Shown: positions 42,348-51,582 of the stretch, piece by piece | Numbering within the stretch: the first letter of the stretch is position 1 | Layout of the letters: every line of letters begins with the position of its first letter | Source: JAAZHD01 sp012510895 | GTDB lineage: Bacteria > Bacillota > Clostridia > Caldicoprobacterales > DTU083 | NCBI GenBank assembly: GCA_050951465.1 | Contig: JBMNJC010000015.1 | Span: 89,381-153,380, forward strand | Reading direction: 5' to 3' | Length of the DNA stretch: 64,000 nt | The notes under the pieces: model-generated | Seen by the model: only the letters and a program-made list of their open reading frames with translations | Database searches by the model: none | What the model was told of the DNA's origin: nothing | Made by a program: the position numbers and the translations under genes

Positions 42348-44150
42348 ATGATGGAAGGATCCATGGGCAGATTAAAACGAACCCATATGTGCGGGAATGT
42401 CACCAAAGAAATGGCAGGCCAGGAAGTGGTTGTATGCGGCTGGGTACAGCGCAGAAGAGATTTGGGTAAACTGATCTTCATATATCTTAGGGACAGAGAA
42501 GGTTTTATACAGGTAGTGTTCAATACAGAGGATGGTGCAGCCATTTTTGATAAAGCTCAATCAATACGCAGTGAATATGTACTGATTGTAAAGGGCAGGG
42601 TTGTGGAGAGAGATAAGTCCGCTGTTAATCCCCAGTACCCCAACGGAGATGTGGAAGTGATCGCGTCGGAACTGGAGATACTTTCTACTGCAAACACTCC
42701 CCCAATATATATTATAGACGGTCTGGATGCCTCAGAAGCACTGAGACTTAAATACAGATATCTGGATCTTCGCCGCCCTGAATTGCAGAAGAATATAATT
42801 TTACGGCACAAAGTAACCAAATGGATCAGAGATTTTCTGGATCGGGAAGGTTTTCTGGAAATAGAGACCCCTATACTGACGAAGAGCACGCCTGAAGGAG
42901 CAAGGGACTATCTGGTGCCCAGCAGGGTGCATCCGGGAAGTTTCTATGCACTTCCCCAGTCTCCTCAGATTTTTAAGCAGCTCCTTATGATTTCCGGTTT
43001 TGACCGGTATTTTCAAATAGCCCGTTGTTTCCGGGATGAGGACCTGCGGGCAGACAGACAGCCTGAATTTACCCAGGTTGATATTGAAATGTCCTTTGTG
43101 GAAATTGAAGATGTCCTTTCCATAAATGAAAGATTGATTGCAGAAATCATGAAAAAAGCCCTGGGCATTGAGATATCCCTTCCATTGCCCAGAATAACCT
43201 ACAAGGAAGCAATGGAGCGTTTTGGGGTGGACAGTCCCGACACCCGCTTTGGCATGGAGCTTCAAAATGTCAGCGATTTGGTGAAAGACTCAGGTTTCAA
43301 GGTGTTTTCCGGAGCAGTTGCAGAGGGCGGCAGTGTACGGGCAATTAATGCCAAAGGCTGCGGAAGCCGCTTTTCAAGAAGAGATATTGACGGACTGGGC
43401 GAGTTTGTAAAAACTTATCGGGCAAAAGGACTGGCCTGGATCAATGTGACCGAAGAAGGAGTAAAATCGCCTATTGCAAAGTTCCTGTCGGAAGAGGAAG
43501 TGGATGCTCTGCTTAAACGCATGGATGCTGAGCCGGGAGACCTTATCCTTTTTGTGGCGGACAAGGAAAATGAAGTGGTTTTCGCTTCCCTTGGGCATTT
43601 AAGGCTTCATCTTGCGGAAAAACTGGAGTTAAGGGATGAAAACAAGAAAAATCTGCTGTGGGTAACGGAGTTTCCCCTTCTTGAGTATGACGAAGATGAA
43701 GGACGGTATGTGGCAATGCATCATCCCTTTACTTCACCTATGGATGAGGATATTCCTCTTCTTGAAACTCATCCGGAAAAGGTCAGGGCAAAAGCCTACG
43801 ATATGGTATTAAACGGCATTGAAATCGGCGGCGGCAGCATACGTATACATCGGACCCGGCTCCAGGAGACTATGTTTAAGGTGCTTGGATTTACAAAAGA
43901 AGCTGCCTGGGAGCGTTTTGGGTTCCTTCTGGAGGCTTTCCAGTATGGAGTTCCGCCTCACGGCGGCATTGCCTATGGCCTTGACAGACTGGTCATGCTC
44001 CTTGCCAACCGACAATCCATCCGCGATGTAATAGCATTCCCAAAACTGCAAAATGCATCGGATATTATGACGGATGCCCCTTCTCCGGTTGACAAGTCCC
44101 AACTGGATGAACTGCACATCTGCCTGAAAGAAGAACAGTCTCAGGAATAA
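42348..44150 (+). CDS. aspS: Aspartyl-tRNA synthetase
   Basis: The 600-residue bacterial-type AspRS has an N-terminal OB-fold (VVCGWVQRRRDLGKLIFIYLRDREG), motif 1 (FLEIETPILTKSTPEGARDY), motif 2 (ARCFRDEDLRADRQPEFTQVDIEMSF), a GAD insert domain (about 300-420) and motif 3 (GIAYGLDRLVMLL). AAGGAGG serves ATG 42348 or 42351. The hisS-aspS pairing is usual in Firmicutes; no T-box leader is present between them. Confidence 0.96.
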   Translation: MMEGSMGRLKRTHMCGNVTKEMAGQEVVVCGWVQRRRDLGKLIFIYLRDREGFIQVVFNTEDGAAIFDKAQSIRSEYVLIVKGRVVERDKSAVNPQYPNGDVEVIASELEILSTANTPPIYIIDGLDASEALRLKYRYLDLRRPELQKNIILRHKVTKWIRDFLDREGFLEIETPILTKSTPEGARDYLVPSRVHPGSFYALPQSPQIFKQLLMISGFDRYFQIARCFRDEDLRADRQPEFTQVDIEMSFVEIEDVLSINERLIAEIMKKALGIEISLPLPRITYKEAMERFGVDSPDTRFGMELQNVSDLVKDSGFKVFSGAVAEGGSVRAINAKGCGSRFSRRDIDGLGEFVKTYRAKGLAWINVTEEGVKSPIAKFLSEEEVDALLKRMDAEPGDLILFVADKENEVVFASLGHLRLHLAEKLELRDENKKNLLWVTEFPLLEYDEDEGRYVAMHHPFTSPMDEDIPLLETHPEKVRAKAYDMVLNGIEIGGGSIRIHRTRLQETMFKVLGFTKEAAWERFGFLLEAFQYGVPPHGGIAYGLDRLVMLLANRQSIRDVIAFPKLQNASDIMTDAPSPVDKSQLDELHICLKEEQSQE

Positions 44151-44216
44151 AGGTTGTTTAGCTTCGGGCAGGATTGTTTAATAATAAAATAATGAAGGTA
44201 TTGGTGTAAACATAAG

Positions 44217-45014
44217 ATGTTTTCCAGAACAGAAATGCTGATTGGCAAGGAAGCGCTTTGTAAGCTGAAAAGCAGCAAGGTAGCTGTTTTCGGAATCGGA
44301 GGAGTCGGAACCTTTGCTGTTGAGGCTTTAATACGTTCAGGCCTGGGTTCCATTGTACTGGTGGATGATGATGTTGTAAGCAGAAGTAATTTAAACCGTC
44401 AGCTGCATGCCACACAGGATACAATCGGAAAGCCTAAGGTGGAAGTAATGAGGGATCGTATTTTAAGCATCAATCCGTATGTTAATGTGACCACCTATCA
44501 GATGTTTTATACAAAGGAAACCGGTCATCTGCTCTTAAAGCCCGATTATGATTATGTTATCGATGCCATGGACACTGTTTCTGCAAAGATAGACCTGGTG
44601 GTAAGATGCAAGGAAATGGGCATTCCGATTATATCCAGCATGGGTGCGGGCAATAAGATGGACCCTGCAAGGTTCCGGATAGCAGACATTTACAGCACCT
44701 CTGTTGACCCTCTGGCCAAGGTAATGAGGCGGGAGCTTAGAAAACGCAATATAGACAGCTTAAAGGTGGTATACTCCACAGAACCTCCTTTGCCTCCTAT
44801 GGAAGCAGAAGGGGATTCGGCAGGAGATGAAAGTATAACCGGTTTAACGAGAGGGCCTAAGAAGCGCAGGTCCGTACCGGGAAGTATATCCTTCGTTCCA
44901 TCAGTCGCCGGCCTTACCATAGGCGGTGAAGTAATCCGGGATCTGATAGGCTGGAAGGATAATTACCAAGGATCAGGAGACGATAAGCTTGAAGGAATAC
45001 GGAGAAATTATTGA
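44217..45014 (+). CDS. tcdA: tRNA threonylcarbamoyladenosine dehydratase TcdA
   Basis: The 265-residue E1-like enzyme cyclises t6A37 to ct6A in tRNA. The ATP-binding motif VAVFGIGGVGTFAVEALIRSG (about 22-42), DDDVVSRSNLNRQ and VIDAMDTVSAKIDLV are typical of the YgdL/CsdL group. Two further family segments, SSMGAGNKMDPARFR and SFVPSVAGLTIGGEVIRDL, follow. Its 3' end overlaps the next gene by 26 bases. Confidence 0.9.
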   Translation: MFSRTEMLIGKEALCKLKSSKVAVFGIGGVGTFAVEALIRSGLGSIVLVDDDVVSRSNLNRQLHATQDTIGKPKVEVMRDRILSINPYVNVTTYQMFYTKETGHLLLKPDYDYVIDAMDTVSAKIDLVVRCKEMGIPIISSMGAGNKMDPARFRIADIYSTSVDPLAKVMRRELRKRNIDSLKVVYSTEPPLPPMEAEGDSAGDESITGLTRGPKKRRSVPGSISFVPSVAGLTIGGEVIRDLIGWKDNYQGSGDDKLEGIRRNY

Positions 45015-45441
45015 GTTACAGGGTGACAAGACAGTAATAAAAATAAAAAGAAGCTCAGCATGTGCAAGCTGCAAGGCATGTTCTATAGGCACCTGTTCAG
45101 ATGAGATGCTGATAACCGTTCCTAATTCTCTTAATGGGAAGGCAGGAGATTATGTAGAACTGCAATTGGGGTCTGATCAGGTACTAAAGGCCTCGGCCAT
45201 TTCATATTTAATCCCCTTATCTGCCCTTATACTGGGCGTTGCAGGAGGGTATGCTTTTGCCGGTAAGTTTGACTGGAATCCTGAATTGACAGGTTCCATC
45301 TCAGGTTTGTTATTAATGGTTCTGTCCTTCTTTATAATAAGAGGCATGGAACCTAAGTTTAAAAAAGAGAATCAATTTACGCCAATGATGGTGAAAATTA
45401 TAAACAGACTTCAGAAAGGAGAAGTTGAGGATGGCAAGTGA
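44989..45441 (+). CDS. RseC/MucC-family membrane protein
   Basis: The 150-residue protein has an N-terminal domain with four cysteines (CASCKACSIGTC, about 19-30), then two membrane helices (about 68-90 and 100-117). This is the RseC layout: a redox-sensitive cytosolic segment joined to a membrane hairpin. In enteric bacteria members affect sigma-E and SoxR reduction; in Clostridia the family also accompanies Rnf genes. The role here is unknown. TTG 44989 has AGGAG upstream. It overlaps trxA by 11 bases. Confidence 0.82.
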   Translation: MKEYGEIIELQGDKTVIKIKRSSACASCKACSIGTCSDEMLITVPNSLNGKAGDYVELQLGSDQVLKASAISYLIPLSALILGVAGGYAFAGKFDWNPELTGSISGLLLMVLSFFIIRGMEPKFKKENQFTPMMVKIINRLQKGEVEDGK

Positions 45442-45757
45442 TAAGGTAATTAACCTGACAGCTGATAATTTTGAAGAGGAGGTAGAGAAGTCTTCCATTC
45501 CCGTATTGGTAGACTTCTGGGCAGAATGGTGTGGACCTTGCAGGATGATCGCGCCAATAATCGATCAACTGGCTGATGAATATGACGGCAAAATCAAGAT
45601 AGGTAAAGTGAATGTGGATGAAAACAGGGATTTGGCCATGAAGTACAAGGTAATGAGCATTCCTACCCTGATTTTATTCAAGGACGGAGAAGTAGTGAAC
45701 CAGGCAATAGGGGCCAGACCTAAAGGCGAATTGGTCAAAATGCTTGAAACTGTATAA
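45431..45757 (+). CDS. trxA: Thioredoxin
   Basis: The 108-residue protein has the active site FWAEWCGPCRMIAP (Cys30 and Cys33 approximately) and cis-proline segment MSIPTLILF. It is a general disulfide reductase. ATG 45431 was chosen with AAAGGAG nine bases upstream. A strong terminator follows, making it the end of the long unit. Confidence 0.95.
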   Translation: MASDKVINLTADNFEEEVEKSSIPVLVDFWAEWCGPCRMIAPIIDQLADEYDGKIKIGKVNVDENRDLAMKYKVMSIPTLILFKDGEVVNQAIGARPKGELVKMLETV

Positions 45758-45785
45758 CACAGAAAAATTGCGTATAGTCACAAGG

Positions 45786-45817
45786 AACAGTCAGCTGATA
45801 TTCAGCTGACTGTTTTT
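45786..45817 (+). terminator. Strong terminator after trxA
   Basis: A perfect 13-base stem AACAGTCAGCTGA / TCAGCTGACTGTT around a three-base loop, followed by T's (five in a row from 45113 of the stem end, 45813-45817). Confidence 0.9.
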
Positions 45818-45835
45818 ATACACCTGAAAAATTTC

Positions 45836-45864
45836 TTGTAAATAATGTCCAATATAGCTATAAT
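45836..45864 (+). promoter_or_regulatory. Sigma-A promoter for glyA
   Basis: TTGTAA at 45836-45841, exact 17-base spacer, perfect TATAAT at 45859-45864, about 60 bases before the glyA start. Confidence 0.75.
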
Positions 45865-45926
45865 AAAGAATAATTCATAAACGCTATATATTTTATATAC
45901 ATTCTAAGATTGTAAAGGAGCCAAAA

Positions 45927-47183
45927 ATGATCGATTTTAGAGAAATATCCATGATTGACCCTGAAACAGCTTCGGCTATGGAACAGGAATTGCAGCGTCA
46001 GCAAAGTCATTTAGAACTCATAGCATCTGAAAACTTTGTCAGTCCGGCGGTTATGGCCGCTATGGGTTCCCATTTAACCAATAAATATGCGGAAGGATAT
46101 CCGGGGAAAAGGTATTATGGCGGATGTGAATTTGTTGATGTAGTTGAAAAACTGGCCATAGACCGGGCCAGGAAAATTTTCGGCGCGGAACATGTAAATG
46201 TTCAGTCCCATTCCGGTGCCCAGGCAAATACTGCTGTTTATTTCGCAGTGTTAAATCCCGGAGATACCATTTTAGGCATGAACCTGAACCATGGGGGACA
46301 CCTGACCCATGGGAGCCCTGTAAATATTTCCGGTAAATATTTTAATATTGTCCCCTATGGGGTGGATGTTGAAACCGGTTTTATTGATTACGATGAAGTT
46401 GCCCGATTAGCCAGGGAACACAGACCTAAAATGATTGTAGCCGGTGCCAGCGCATACCCCCGTTTTATTGATTTTGCCAGGTTCCGGGAAATTGCTGATG
46501 AAATTGGCGCTTTTCTTATGGTAGACATGGCTCATATTGCCGGTCTGGTGGCAGCAGGGCTTCATCCGGATCCGGTTCCCTATGCTGATTTTGTAACCAC
46601 TACCACCCATAAAACTCTCAGAGGCCCCAGGGGAGGAATGATTCTTTGCAAGGAAAAATATGCAAAAGCAATTGATAAGGCTGTCTTCCCAGGCATTCAG
46701 GGCGGTCCTTTGATGCATATTATTGCCGCAAAGGCTGTCTCTTTCAAGGAAGTTCTTGACCCTTCCTTCAGGGAATATCAGAAGCAGATTGTAAAGAATG
46801 CATCTGCTCTGGCTGAAGCTCTTATGGCTGAAGGTTTCAGGCTGGTTTCCGGCGGTACCGACAACCATTTAATGCTGGTTGATCTCAGAAACAAGAATAT
46901 TACCGGGAAGGATGCGGAAAAAGTTCTGGACCGGACCCGAATTACAACTAATAAAAACACTATTCCTAATGATCCCCGAAGTCCCTTTGTAACCAGCGGT
47001 CTTCGCATCGGTACACCGGCTGTAACAACGAGAGGCATGAAGGAAGAAGATATGAAACTGATTGCCAAGGCCATTAGTCTGGTTATCACTGATTTCGAGA
47101 AGAACAAGCAGGAAGCTTTGGATATCGTAGACAGTTTGTGTACGAAACATCCCTTGTACCCTGAAGAAAGCATCATAAGGTAG
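45927..47183 (+). CDS. glyA: Serine hydroxymethyltransferase
   Basis: The 418-residue PLP enzyme interconverts serine and glycine with tetrahydrofolate, feeding one-carbon units. HLELIASENFVSPAVMAAMGS, YAEGYPGKRYYGGCEFVD, the ring-binding VDMAHIAGLVAAG and the Schiff-base loop TTTTHKTLRGPRGG (Lys near 231) are all seen. AAAGGAGCC precedes the ATG. It forms its own unit between promoter and terminator. Confidence 0.97.
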   Translation: MIDFREISMIDPETASAMEQELQRQQSHLELIASENFVSPAVMAAMGSHLTNKYAEGYPGKRYYGGCEFVDVVEKLAIDRARKIFGAEHVNVQSHSGAQANTAVYFAVLNPGDTILGMNLNHGGHLTHGSPVNISGKYFNIVPYGVDVETGFIDYDEVARLAREHRPKMIVAGASAYPRFIDFARFREIADEIGAFLMVDMAHIAGLVAAGLHPDPVPYADFVTTTTHKTLRGPRGGMILCKEKYAKAIDKAVFPGIQGGPLMHIIAAKAVSFKEVLDPSFREYQKQIVKNASALAEALMAEGFRLVSGGTDNHLMLVDLRNKNITGKDAEKVLDRTRITTNKNTIPNDPRSPFVTSGLRIGTPAVTTRGMKEEDMKLIAKAISLVITDFEKNKQEALDIVDSLCTKHPLYPEESIIR

Positions 47184-47184
47184 G

Positions 47185-47207
47185 AAGAGGCCCTAAGGCC
47201 TCTTTTC
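47185..47207 (+). terminator. Rho-independent terminator after glyA
   Basis: AAGAGGCC-CTAA-GGCCTCTT is a perfect eight-base stem with a four-base loop and a short pyrimidine tail (TTTTCTTC). It starts two bases after the stop codon. Confidence 0.85.
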
Positions 47208-47306
47208 TTCGTAATTGAATCCGATTAATTTATGAAAAAACTGCAAAAATACGGATATGCAAATTCAATCATATATGAATTAATGTTAAATTAAGGAGTG
47301 AATGAC

Positions 47307-48605
47307 ATGGAACAGCAAATGCCCTTGGCTGCAAGAATGCGGCCGGAGACACTGGACGAATTTGTAGGCCAGCAGCATATTATCGGCCGGAATCGTCTGC
47401 TGTACCGTGCCATTAAAGGCGATCGGTTGTCCTCTGTAATATTTTACGGACCTCCCGGAACCGGGAAAACCACCCTGGCCAAAATAATATCCCTTGAAAC
47501 CAAATACAGATTTGTTCAGCTTAATGCTGTTTCAGCCGGGGTAAAGGAGATCCGGGAGATAGCGGCGGAAGCCCGTAATCCCATGCTTAACCCCCGCGGG
47601 AAGGTGATTCTTTTCTTTGATGAGATTCATCGTTTAAATAAAGGACAGCAGGATGTGCTTCTGCCCTACGTGGAAGAAGGAACGATTATTCTAATAGGTG
47701 CTACTACGGAAAATCCTTATTTTGAAGTCAATAAGGCTCTTTTGTCCCGCTCCACAATATTCCGCTTTGAGCCGCTTGATGATGAAGACATTCTGGAGCT
47801 TCTGGACCGCTGCCTGAAAGATGAAGAAAAGGGACTGGGCAAATACCCAATAAGACTGGAAGATGATGCTGCAAAGCATATTGCCAAACTGAGCGACGGA
47901 GACGCCAGGGTGGCATTGAACGCCCTGGAACTGGCCTTTTTGACCACTCCGCCAAATGAAGAAGGGATCATTGTCATTGATCTTGAAACTGCCAGGGAAT
48001 GCATACAACAAAAGACCTTGAAGTACGATAAAGATGGAGACAATCATTATGATATTACAAGCGCTTTTATAAAAAGCATGCGAAATTATATGGAGCCGGA
48101 TGCGGTGTTATACTGGCTTGCCAGAATGATAGAATCCGGTGAAAAACCAGAATTCATTGCAAGGCGGATTATCATATGTGCTGCGGAAGATGTAGGTTTG
48201 GCCAATCCTGCAGCCCTGCAGGTAGCTGTAGCTGCCTCTCAGGCAGTGGAAAGGGTAGGCTGGCCGGAAAGCCGTATAATCCTGGCGGAAGCTGCACTTA
48301 TGGTGGCATGCTCTCCAAAATCCAATGCTTGTTATGCAGGCATAGATGAGGCACTTGAGGATGTGCGGAACGAGAAATCTGCGGCCGTACCCATGCATCT
48401 TCGTGATGCACATTACAAAGGAGCCCAGGAATTGGGACACGGCAAAGGATATAAATACTCTCATGATTATCCCATGGCTAATGCAGTCCAGCCATATCTG
48501 CCTCCTGAGTTTGCAAACAAAAGATATTATCGACCCAAAAACTCAGGTTATGAGGCAAAAATTCGTCAAAGGCTTGTTCAGCTCAAAGGAGACCAGGATA
48601 TTTAA
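47307..48605 (+). CDS. rarA: Replication-associated recombination AAA+ ATPase RarA (MgsA)
   Basis: The 432-residue protein has LAARMRPETLDEFVGQQHIIG at the start, Walker A YGPPGTGKTTLAKI (about 50-63), Walker B VILFFDEIHRLNKGQQD and sensor ATTENPYFEVNKALLSR. The C-terminal tetramerisation domain carries YWLARMIESGEKPEFIARR and AAEDVGLANP. RarA acts at stalled replication forks. ATG 47307 is nine bases from AAGGAG; GTG 47298 lies too close. Confidence 0.93.
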   Translation: MEQQMPLAARMRPETLDEFVGQQHIIGRNRLLYRAIKGDRLSSVIFYGPPGTGKTTLAKIISLETKYRFVQLNAVSAGVKEIREIAAEARNPMLNPRGKVILFFDEIHRLNKGQQDVLLPYVEEGTIILIGATTENPYFEVNKALLSRSTIFRFEPLDDEDILELLDRCLKDEEKGLGKYPIRLEDDAAKHIAKLSDGDARVALNALELAFLTTPPNEEGIIVIDLETARECIQQKTLKYDKDGDNHYDITSAFIKSMRNYMEPDAVLYWLARMIESGEKPEFIARRIIICAAEDVGLANPAALQVAVAASQAVERVGWPESRIILAEAALMVACSPKSNACYAGIDEALEDVRNEKSAAVPMHLRDAHYKGAQELGHGKGYKYSHDYPMANAVQPYLPPEFANKRYYRPKNSGYEAKIRQRLVQLKGDQDI

Positions 48606-48607
48606 TG

Positions 48608-48636
48608 TTGACAAATTTACTAGGGTATGCTACCAT
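48608..48636 (+). promoter_or_regulatory. Promoter of the Rrf2-iscS-iscU unit
   Basis: Perfect TTGACA at 48608-48613, 17-base spacer, TACCAT at 48631-48636. It starts three bases after the rarA stop codon. Confidence 0.65.
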
Positions 48637-48658
48637 TAGTAAGGAAATAAACCCTAGT
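48618..48658. promoter_or_regulatory. Candidate Rrf2/IscR operators over the promoter
   Basis: TACTA.GGTA and TACC.TAGTA (within 48618-48641) form a 24-base imperfect dyad with one-base asymmetry, covering the spacer and -10. In addition ACTAGGGT (48619-48626) is repeated inverted as ACCCTAGT at 48651-48658. This placement suits autorepression by the regulator gene just downstream. Confidence 0.55.
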
Positions 48659-48686
48659 ATTTTGGTCGGGTATAAGAGGTGTTTCA

Positions 48687-49136
48687 ATGAGGTTATCCAC
48701 AAGAGGTCGTTATGGAATCAAGGCAATGTTTGACTTGGCTCTCCATGGAGGAGATACGCCTCTTCCTTTAAAAGCCATTGCGGAACGGCAGGAGATCTCT
48801 GAAGCGTATTTAGAACAGCTGATTGCCAGTCTGCGTAAAGCAGGTTTGGTAAAAAGTGTAAGAGGTGCCCAAGGCGGATATTTATTGGCCTGTCCCCCTT
48901 CAGAAATTACTGTGGGCAGCATTATACGAACCCTGGAGGGTTCCCTGGCTCCTGTGGAATGCGTGGCTGAGGGAGAGGAATTTGCCGGCTGCGAAAAGTC
49001 AAATTTTTGTGTTACACGAGGCATTTGGGAAAAAATAAAAGACAGCATTGACAGTGTAATTGACTCTATTACCCTGCAAGATATGCTTGACGATTATGAA
49101 AAACTGAATATGCAAGATAATATGTATTACATTTAA
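48687..49136 (+). CDS. Rrf2-family transcriptional regulator (IscR/CymR-like)
   Basis: The 149-residue protein begins MRLSTRGRYGIKAMFDLALHGG, the Rrf2 signature, with a winged helix-turn-helix (LKAIAERQEISEAYLEQLIASLRKAGLVKSVRGAQGGYLLA). Three cysteines (Cys at about 92, 101, 107: VECVAEGEEFAGCEKSNFC) could bind an iron-sulfur cluster as in IscR. The gene heads the unit with iscS and iscU, so it is probably a cluster-sensing regulator of their expression. A cysteine-metabolism role like CymR is the alternative. Confidence 0.88.
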   Translation: MRLSTRGRYGIKAMFDLALHGGDTPLPLKAIAERQEISEAYLEQLIASLRKAGLVKSVRGAQGGYLLACPPSEITVGSIIRTLEGSLAPVECVAEGEEFAGCEKSNFCVTRGIWEKIKDSIDSVIDSITLQDMLDDYEKLNMQDNMYYI

Positions 49137-49193
49137 AAGTTTTTGTAAAAATAGCAAAGAGATAATCTGGAATTGAAGGGAAGCGTTATACTA

Positions 49194-50381
49194 ATGGATC
49201 GAATAATATACCTGGATCATGCAGCTACAACTTACACCAAACCTGAGGTACTGAAGGAAATGCTGCCTTATTTCACTGAGATATATGGAAATCCTTCCAG
49301 CGTACACAGCTACGGCCGGGAAACCAGGAAGGCACTGGATCTGGCAAGGGAAAGGACCGCAAAGGCACTAAATGCGGATCCCGCTGAGATCATTTTTACC
49401 AGCGGCGGCACTGAAGCAGACAACCTGGCTATTATTGGAACAGCCACAGCTAACAAGAAAAAGGGAAACCATATTATTACCTCCTCCATTGAGCATCCTG
49501 CTGCTTTGCACTCCTGTCAATATTTAGAGAAGAACGGATTTCAGGTTACATACCTTCCTGTTGATGAATATGGATTGATTGATCCGCAAGATGTGAAGGA
49601 AGCCATTAAAGAAAATACGATACTCATATCCATCATGACCGCCAATAATGAAATTGGTACCATACAGCCCGTCCGTGAGATCGGGGCCATAGCAAAAGAG
49701 AAAGGTGTTTTATTTCACACAGACGCTGTACAGGCCGTTGGCAGCATACCGATTGATGTGAAAGATATGAATATCGATCTTTTAACGCTTTCTGCTCATA
49801 AATTTTATGGGCCAAAAGGTGTAGGTGCTTTATACGCACGCAAAGGGGTAAGACTTAATCATATATCCCATGGCGGAGCTCAGGAAAGAAACCGCAGGGC
49901 GGGTACTGAAAACCTGCCTGCAATCGTCGGGCTGGGTAAGGCCATTGAACTGGCGACACAGGATATTGAAGCCCGGAATGAAAAGCTCAGAGCTCTGAGA
50001 GATCGTCTCATAAGCGGTATCCTTTCTTCTGTAGAATACACAAGATTAAACGGACATCCCACCAAGCGGCTGGCCGGAAATTCCAATTTCAGTTTTGAGT
50101 TCATAGAAGGAGAAGCACTGCTGCTCAGCCTGGATATGAAGGGAATTGCCGCATCCAGCGGTTCGGCATGTACATCCGGCACCCTGGATCCATCGCATGT
50201 ATTGCTGGCAATCGGACTGCCCCATGAGATTGCACATGGTTCATTAAGGCTGACTTTAGGGGATGAGAATACAGAAGAAGAAATTGACTATGTATTGGAG
50301 GTTCTGCCTCAGATAGTGCAAAGGCTGCGGGAGATGTCTCCGCTCTTTAACCAGGATAAAGGAGGTAAAATATATGTATAG
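49194..50381 (+). CDS. iscS: Cysteine desulfurase (NifS/IscS)
   Basis: The 395-residue PLP enzyme takes sulfur from cysteine for Fe-S clusters. IYLDHAATTYTKPEV opens the protein; SAHKFYGPKGVGALY holds the PLP lysine near 202; SSGSACTSGTLDPSHVL holds the catalytic Cys near 324. ATG 49194 matches the usual N-terminus and has AAGGGAAG upstream; a TTG at 49173 is unlikely. It overlaps iscU by eight bases. Confidence 0.94.
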   Translation: MDRIIYLDHAATTYTKPEVLKEMLPYFTEIYGNPSSVHSYGRETRKALDLARERTAKALNADPAEIIFTSGGTEADNLAIIGTATANKKKGNHIITSSIEHPAALHSCQYLEKNGFQVTYLPVDEYGLIDPQDVKEAIKENTILISIMTANNEIGTIQPVREIGAIAKEKGVLFHTDAVQAVGSIPIDVKDMNIDLLTLSAHKFYGPKGVGALYARKGVRLNHISHGGAQERNRRAGTENLPAIVGLGKAIELATQDIEARNEKLRALRDRLISGILSSVEYTRLNGHPTKRLAGNSNFSFEFIEGEALLLSLDMKGIAASSGSACTSGTLDPSHVLLAIGLPHEIAHGSLRLTLGDENTEEEIDYVLEVLPQIVQRLREMSPLFNQDKGGKIYV

Positions 50382-50781
50382 TGAGAAAGTTATGGACCAC
50401 TTCATGAATCCCAGAAATGTAGGAGAAATCAAAGATGCCGATGGCATCGGCGAGGTAGGCAATGCCAGATGCGGAGATATCATGAAGGTATATATAAAAG
50501 TGGAAAATGATATTATTACCGATGTAAAATTCAAGACCTTTGGATGCGGTGCTGCTATTGCTACCAGCAGTATCTCCACCGAGCTGATCAAGGGCAAGTC
50601 AATAGATGAAGCATTGAAAATTACAAACAAAAGCGTGGCTGAGGCACTTGACGGTCTGCCGCCTGTAAAGATGCATTGTTCAATGTTGGCAGAAGACTGT
50701 ATTAAGGCAGCTATTGAGGATTACAGAAAAAAACATCTGAAAACCGAAGTTAATACATCAGCAAAGGAAAGTGTTGAATAA
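50374..50781 (+). CDS. iscU: Iron-sulfur cluster scaffold protein IscU/NifU N-terminal type
   Basis: The 135-residue scaffold receives sulfur from the adjacent desulfurase and assembles the cluster. MYSEKVMDHFMNPRNVGEI, the three ligand cysteines in GNARCGD, KTFGCGAA and MHCSMLA, and the Asp in RCGD are all present. AAAGGAGG precedes the ATG, inside the iscS end, and a terminator follows. Confidence 0.94.
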   Translation: MYSEKVMDHFMNPRNVGEIKDADGIGEVGNARCGDIMKVYIKVENDIITDVKFKTFGCGAAIATSSISTELIKGKSIDEALKITNKSVAEALDGLPPVKMHCSMLAEDCIKAAIEDYRKKHLKTEVNTSAKESVE

Positions 50782-50833
50782 ACAGACCCAAAAAGTGCTA
50801 TTTATTGATACAGCAATAAAAATTAAGAAAAAT

Positions 50834-50860
50834 AAGGTACGTTGGAAGCGTACCTTTTTT
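50834..50860 (+). terminator. Rho-independent terminator after iscU
   Basis: AAGGTACG and CGTACCTT (perfect eight-base stem, seven-base loop), followed by a run of T (50855-50860). Confidence 0.85.
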
Positions 50861-50985
50861 ACTTTATTTTTCCATTCCACAAATTACATTTCATATCTAA
50901 AAATGAATAGCTTTGTCCCGGGTAAAATAAAAGAGACAAGAAATTATAAAAACTGAAAATCAAAGTTATTTGGGGTGATAAGCCC

Positions 50986-51582
50986 GTGACAAACAAAAGA
51001 AGCAGAAAGGTCAAGCGGGAAACCATATTGGGCTTGCCTGTGATTGATGGAGTTACAGGTAAAAGGCTGGGCTTTGTTAAGGATTTGTATCCTGATAAAG
51101 ACAATACCCGGTTGGAAGGTTTTTATGTAACCCGGGACGGTTGGGGCAATAAAATTATCAGGGTGCCTTTTTCAGAGGCTACCATAGGTCATGATGCAGT
51201 TATAACAGAATCCGAACTTTCGGTTTCTGAAATATCTCCGAAGAATCAAAATATGGAACTGAAAAATATGCTTGGGAAAAAGGTAATGCGCGATGACGGT
51301 GCTGAGCTGGGAGTAATCAGTGATATTATTCTAGATCCTTTAACCGGCCGGATAGAAGGGTTGGAACTGTCTGACTCGGTATTTAGCGATCTACTGTCAG
51401 GAAGAAACATTTTGCCTTATGAACCCTATGAATTCAGCAATACAGCAGTCGGCGGTTTTGTTTATTCAGGGGAAACCCTGCTCATATCACAGGAACAAGC
51501 TGAAAACATTATGCCTGGAAACCGGGGAATAAAAAACCTGTTTTATAGCAAACTAGAAGGGGAGGGATATAATTATGAGTAA
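50986..51582 (+). CDS. PRC-barrel domain protein
   Basis: The 198-residue protein contains two PRC-barrel-like halves: residues about 10-85 (ILGLPVIDGVTGKRLGFVKDLYPDK) and 90-165 (MLGKKVMRDDGAELGVISDIILDPLTGRIEGLELSDS). No membrane segment is seen. PRC barrels are found in photosynthetic reaction centres, RimM and YlmC-like sporulation proteins; the specific role is unknown. GTG 50986 follows GGGGTGAT. It overlaps the next small gene by eight bases. Confidence 0.78.
   Translation: MTNKRSRKVKRETILGLPVIDGVTGKRLGFVKDLYPDKDNTRLEGFYVTRDGWGNKIIRVPFSEATIGHDAVITESELSVSEISPKNQNMELKNMLGKKVMRDDGAELGVISDIILDPLTGRIEGLELSDSVFSDLLSGRNILPYEPYEFSNTAVGGFVYSGETLLISQEQAENIMPGNRGIKNLFYSKLEGEGYNYE

Noticed and set aside
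41020..42350. T-box riboswitch before hisS or aspS
   Set aside because: The gaps are two and nine bases, leaving no room for a leader.
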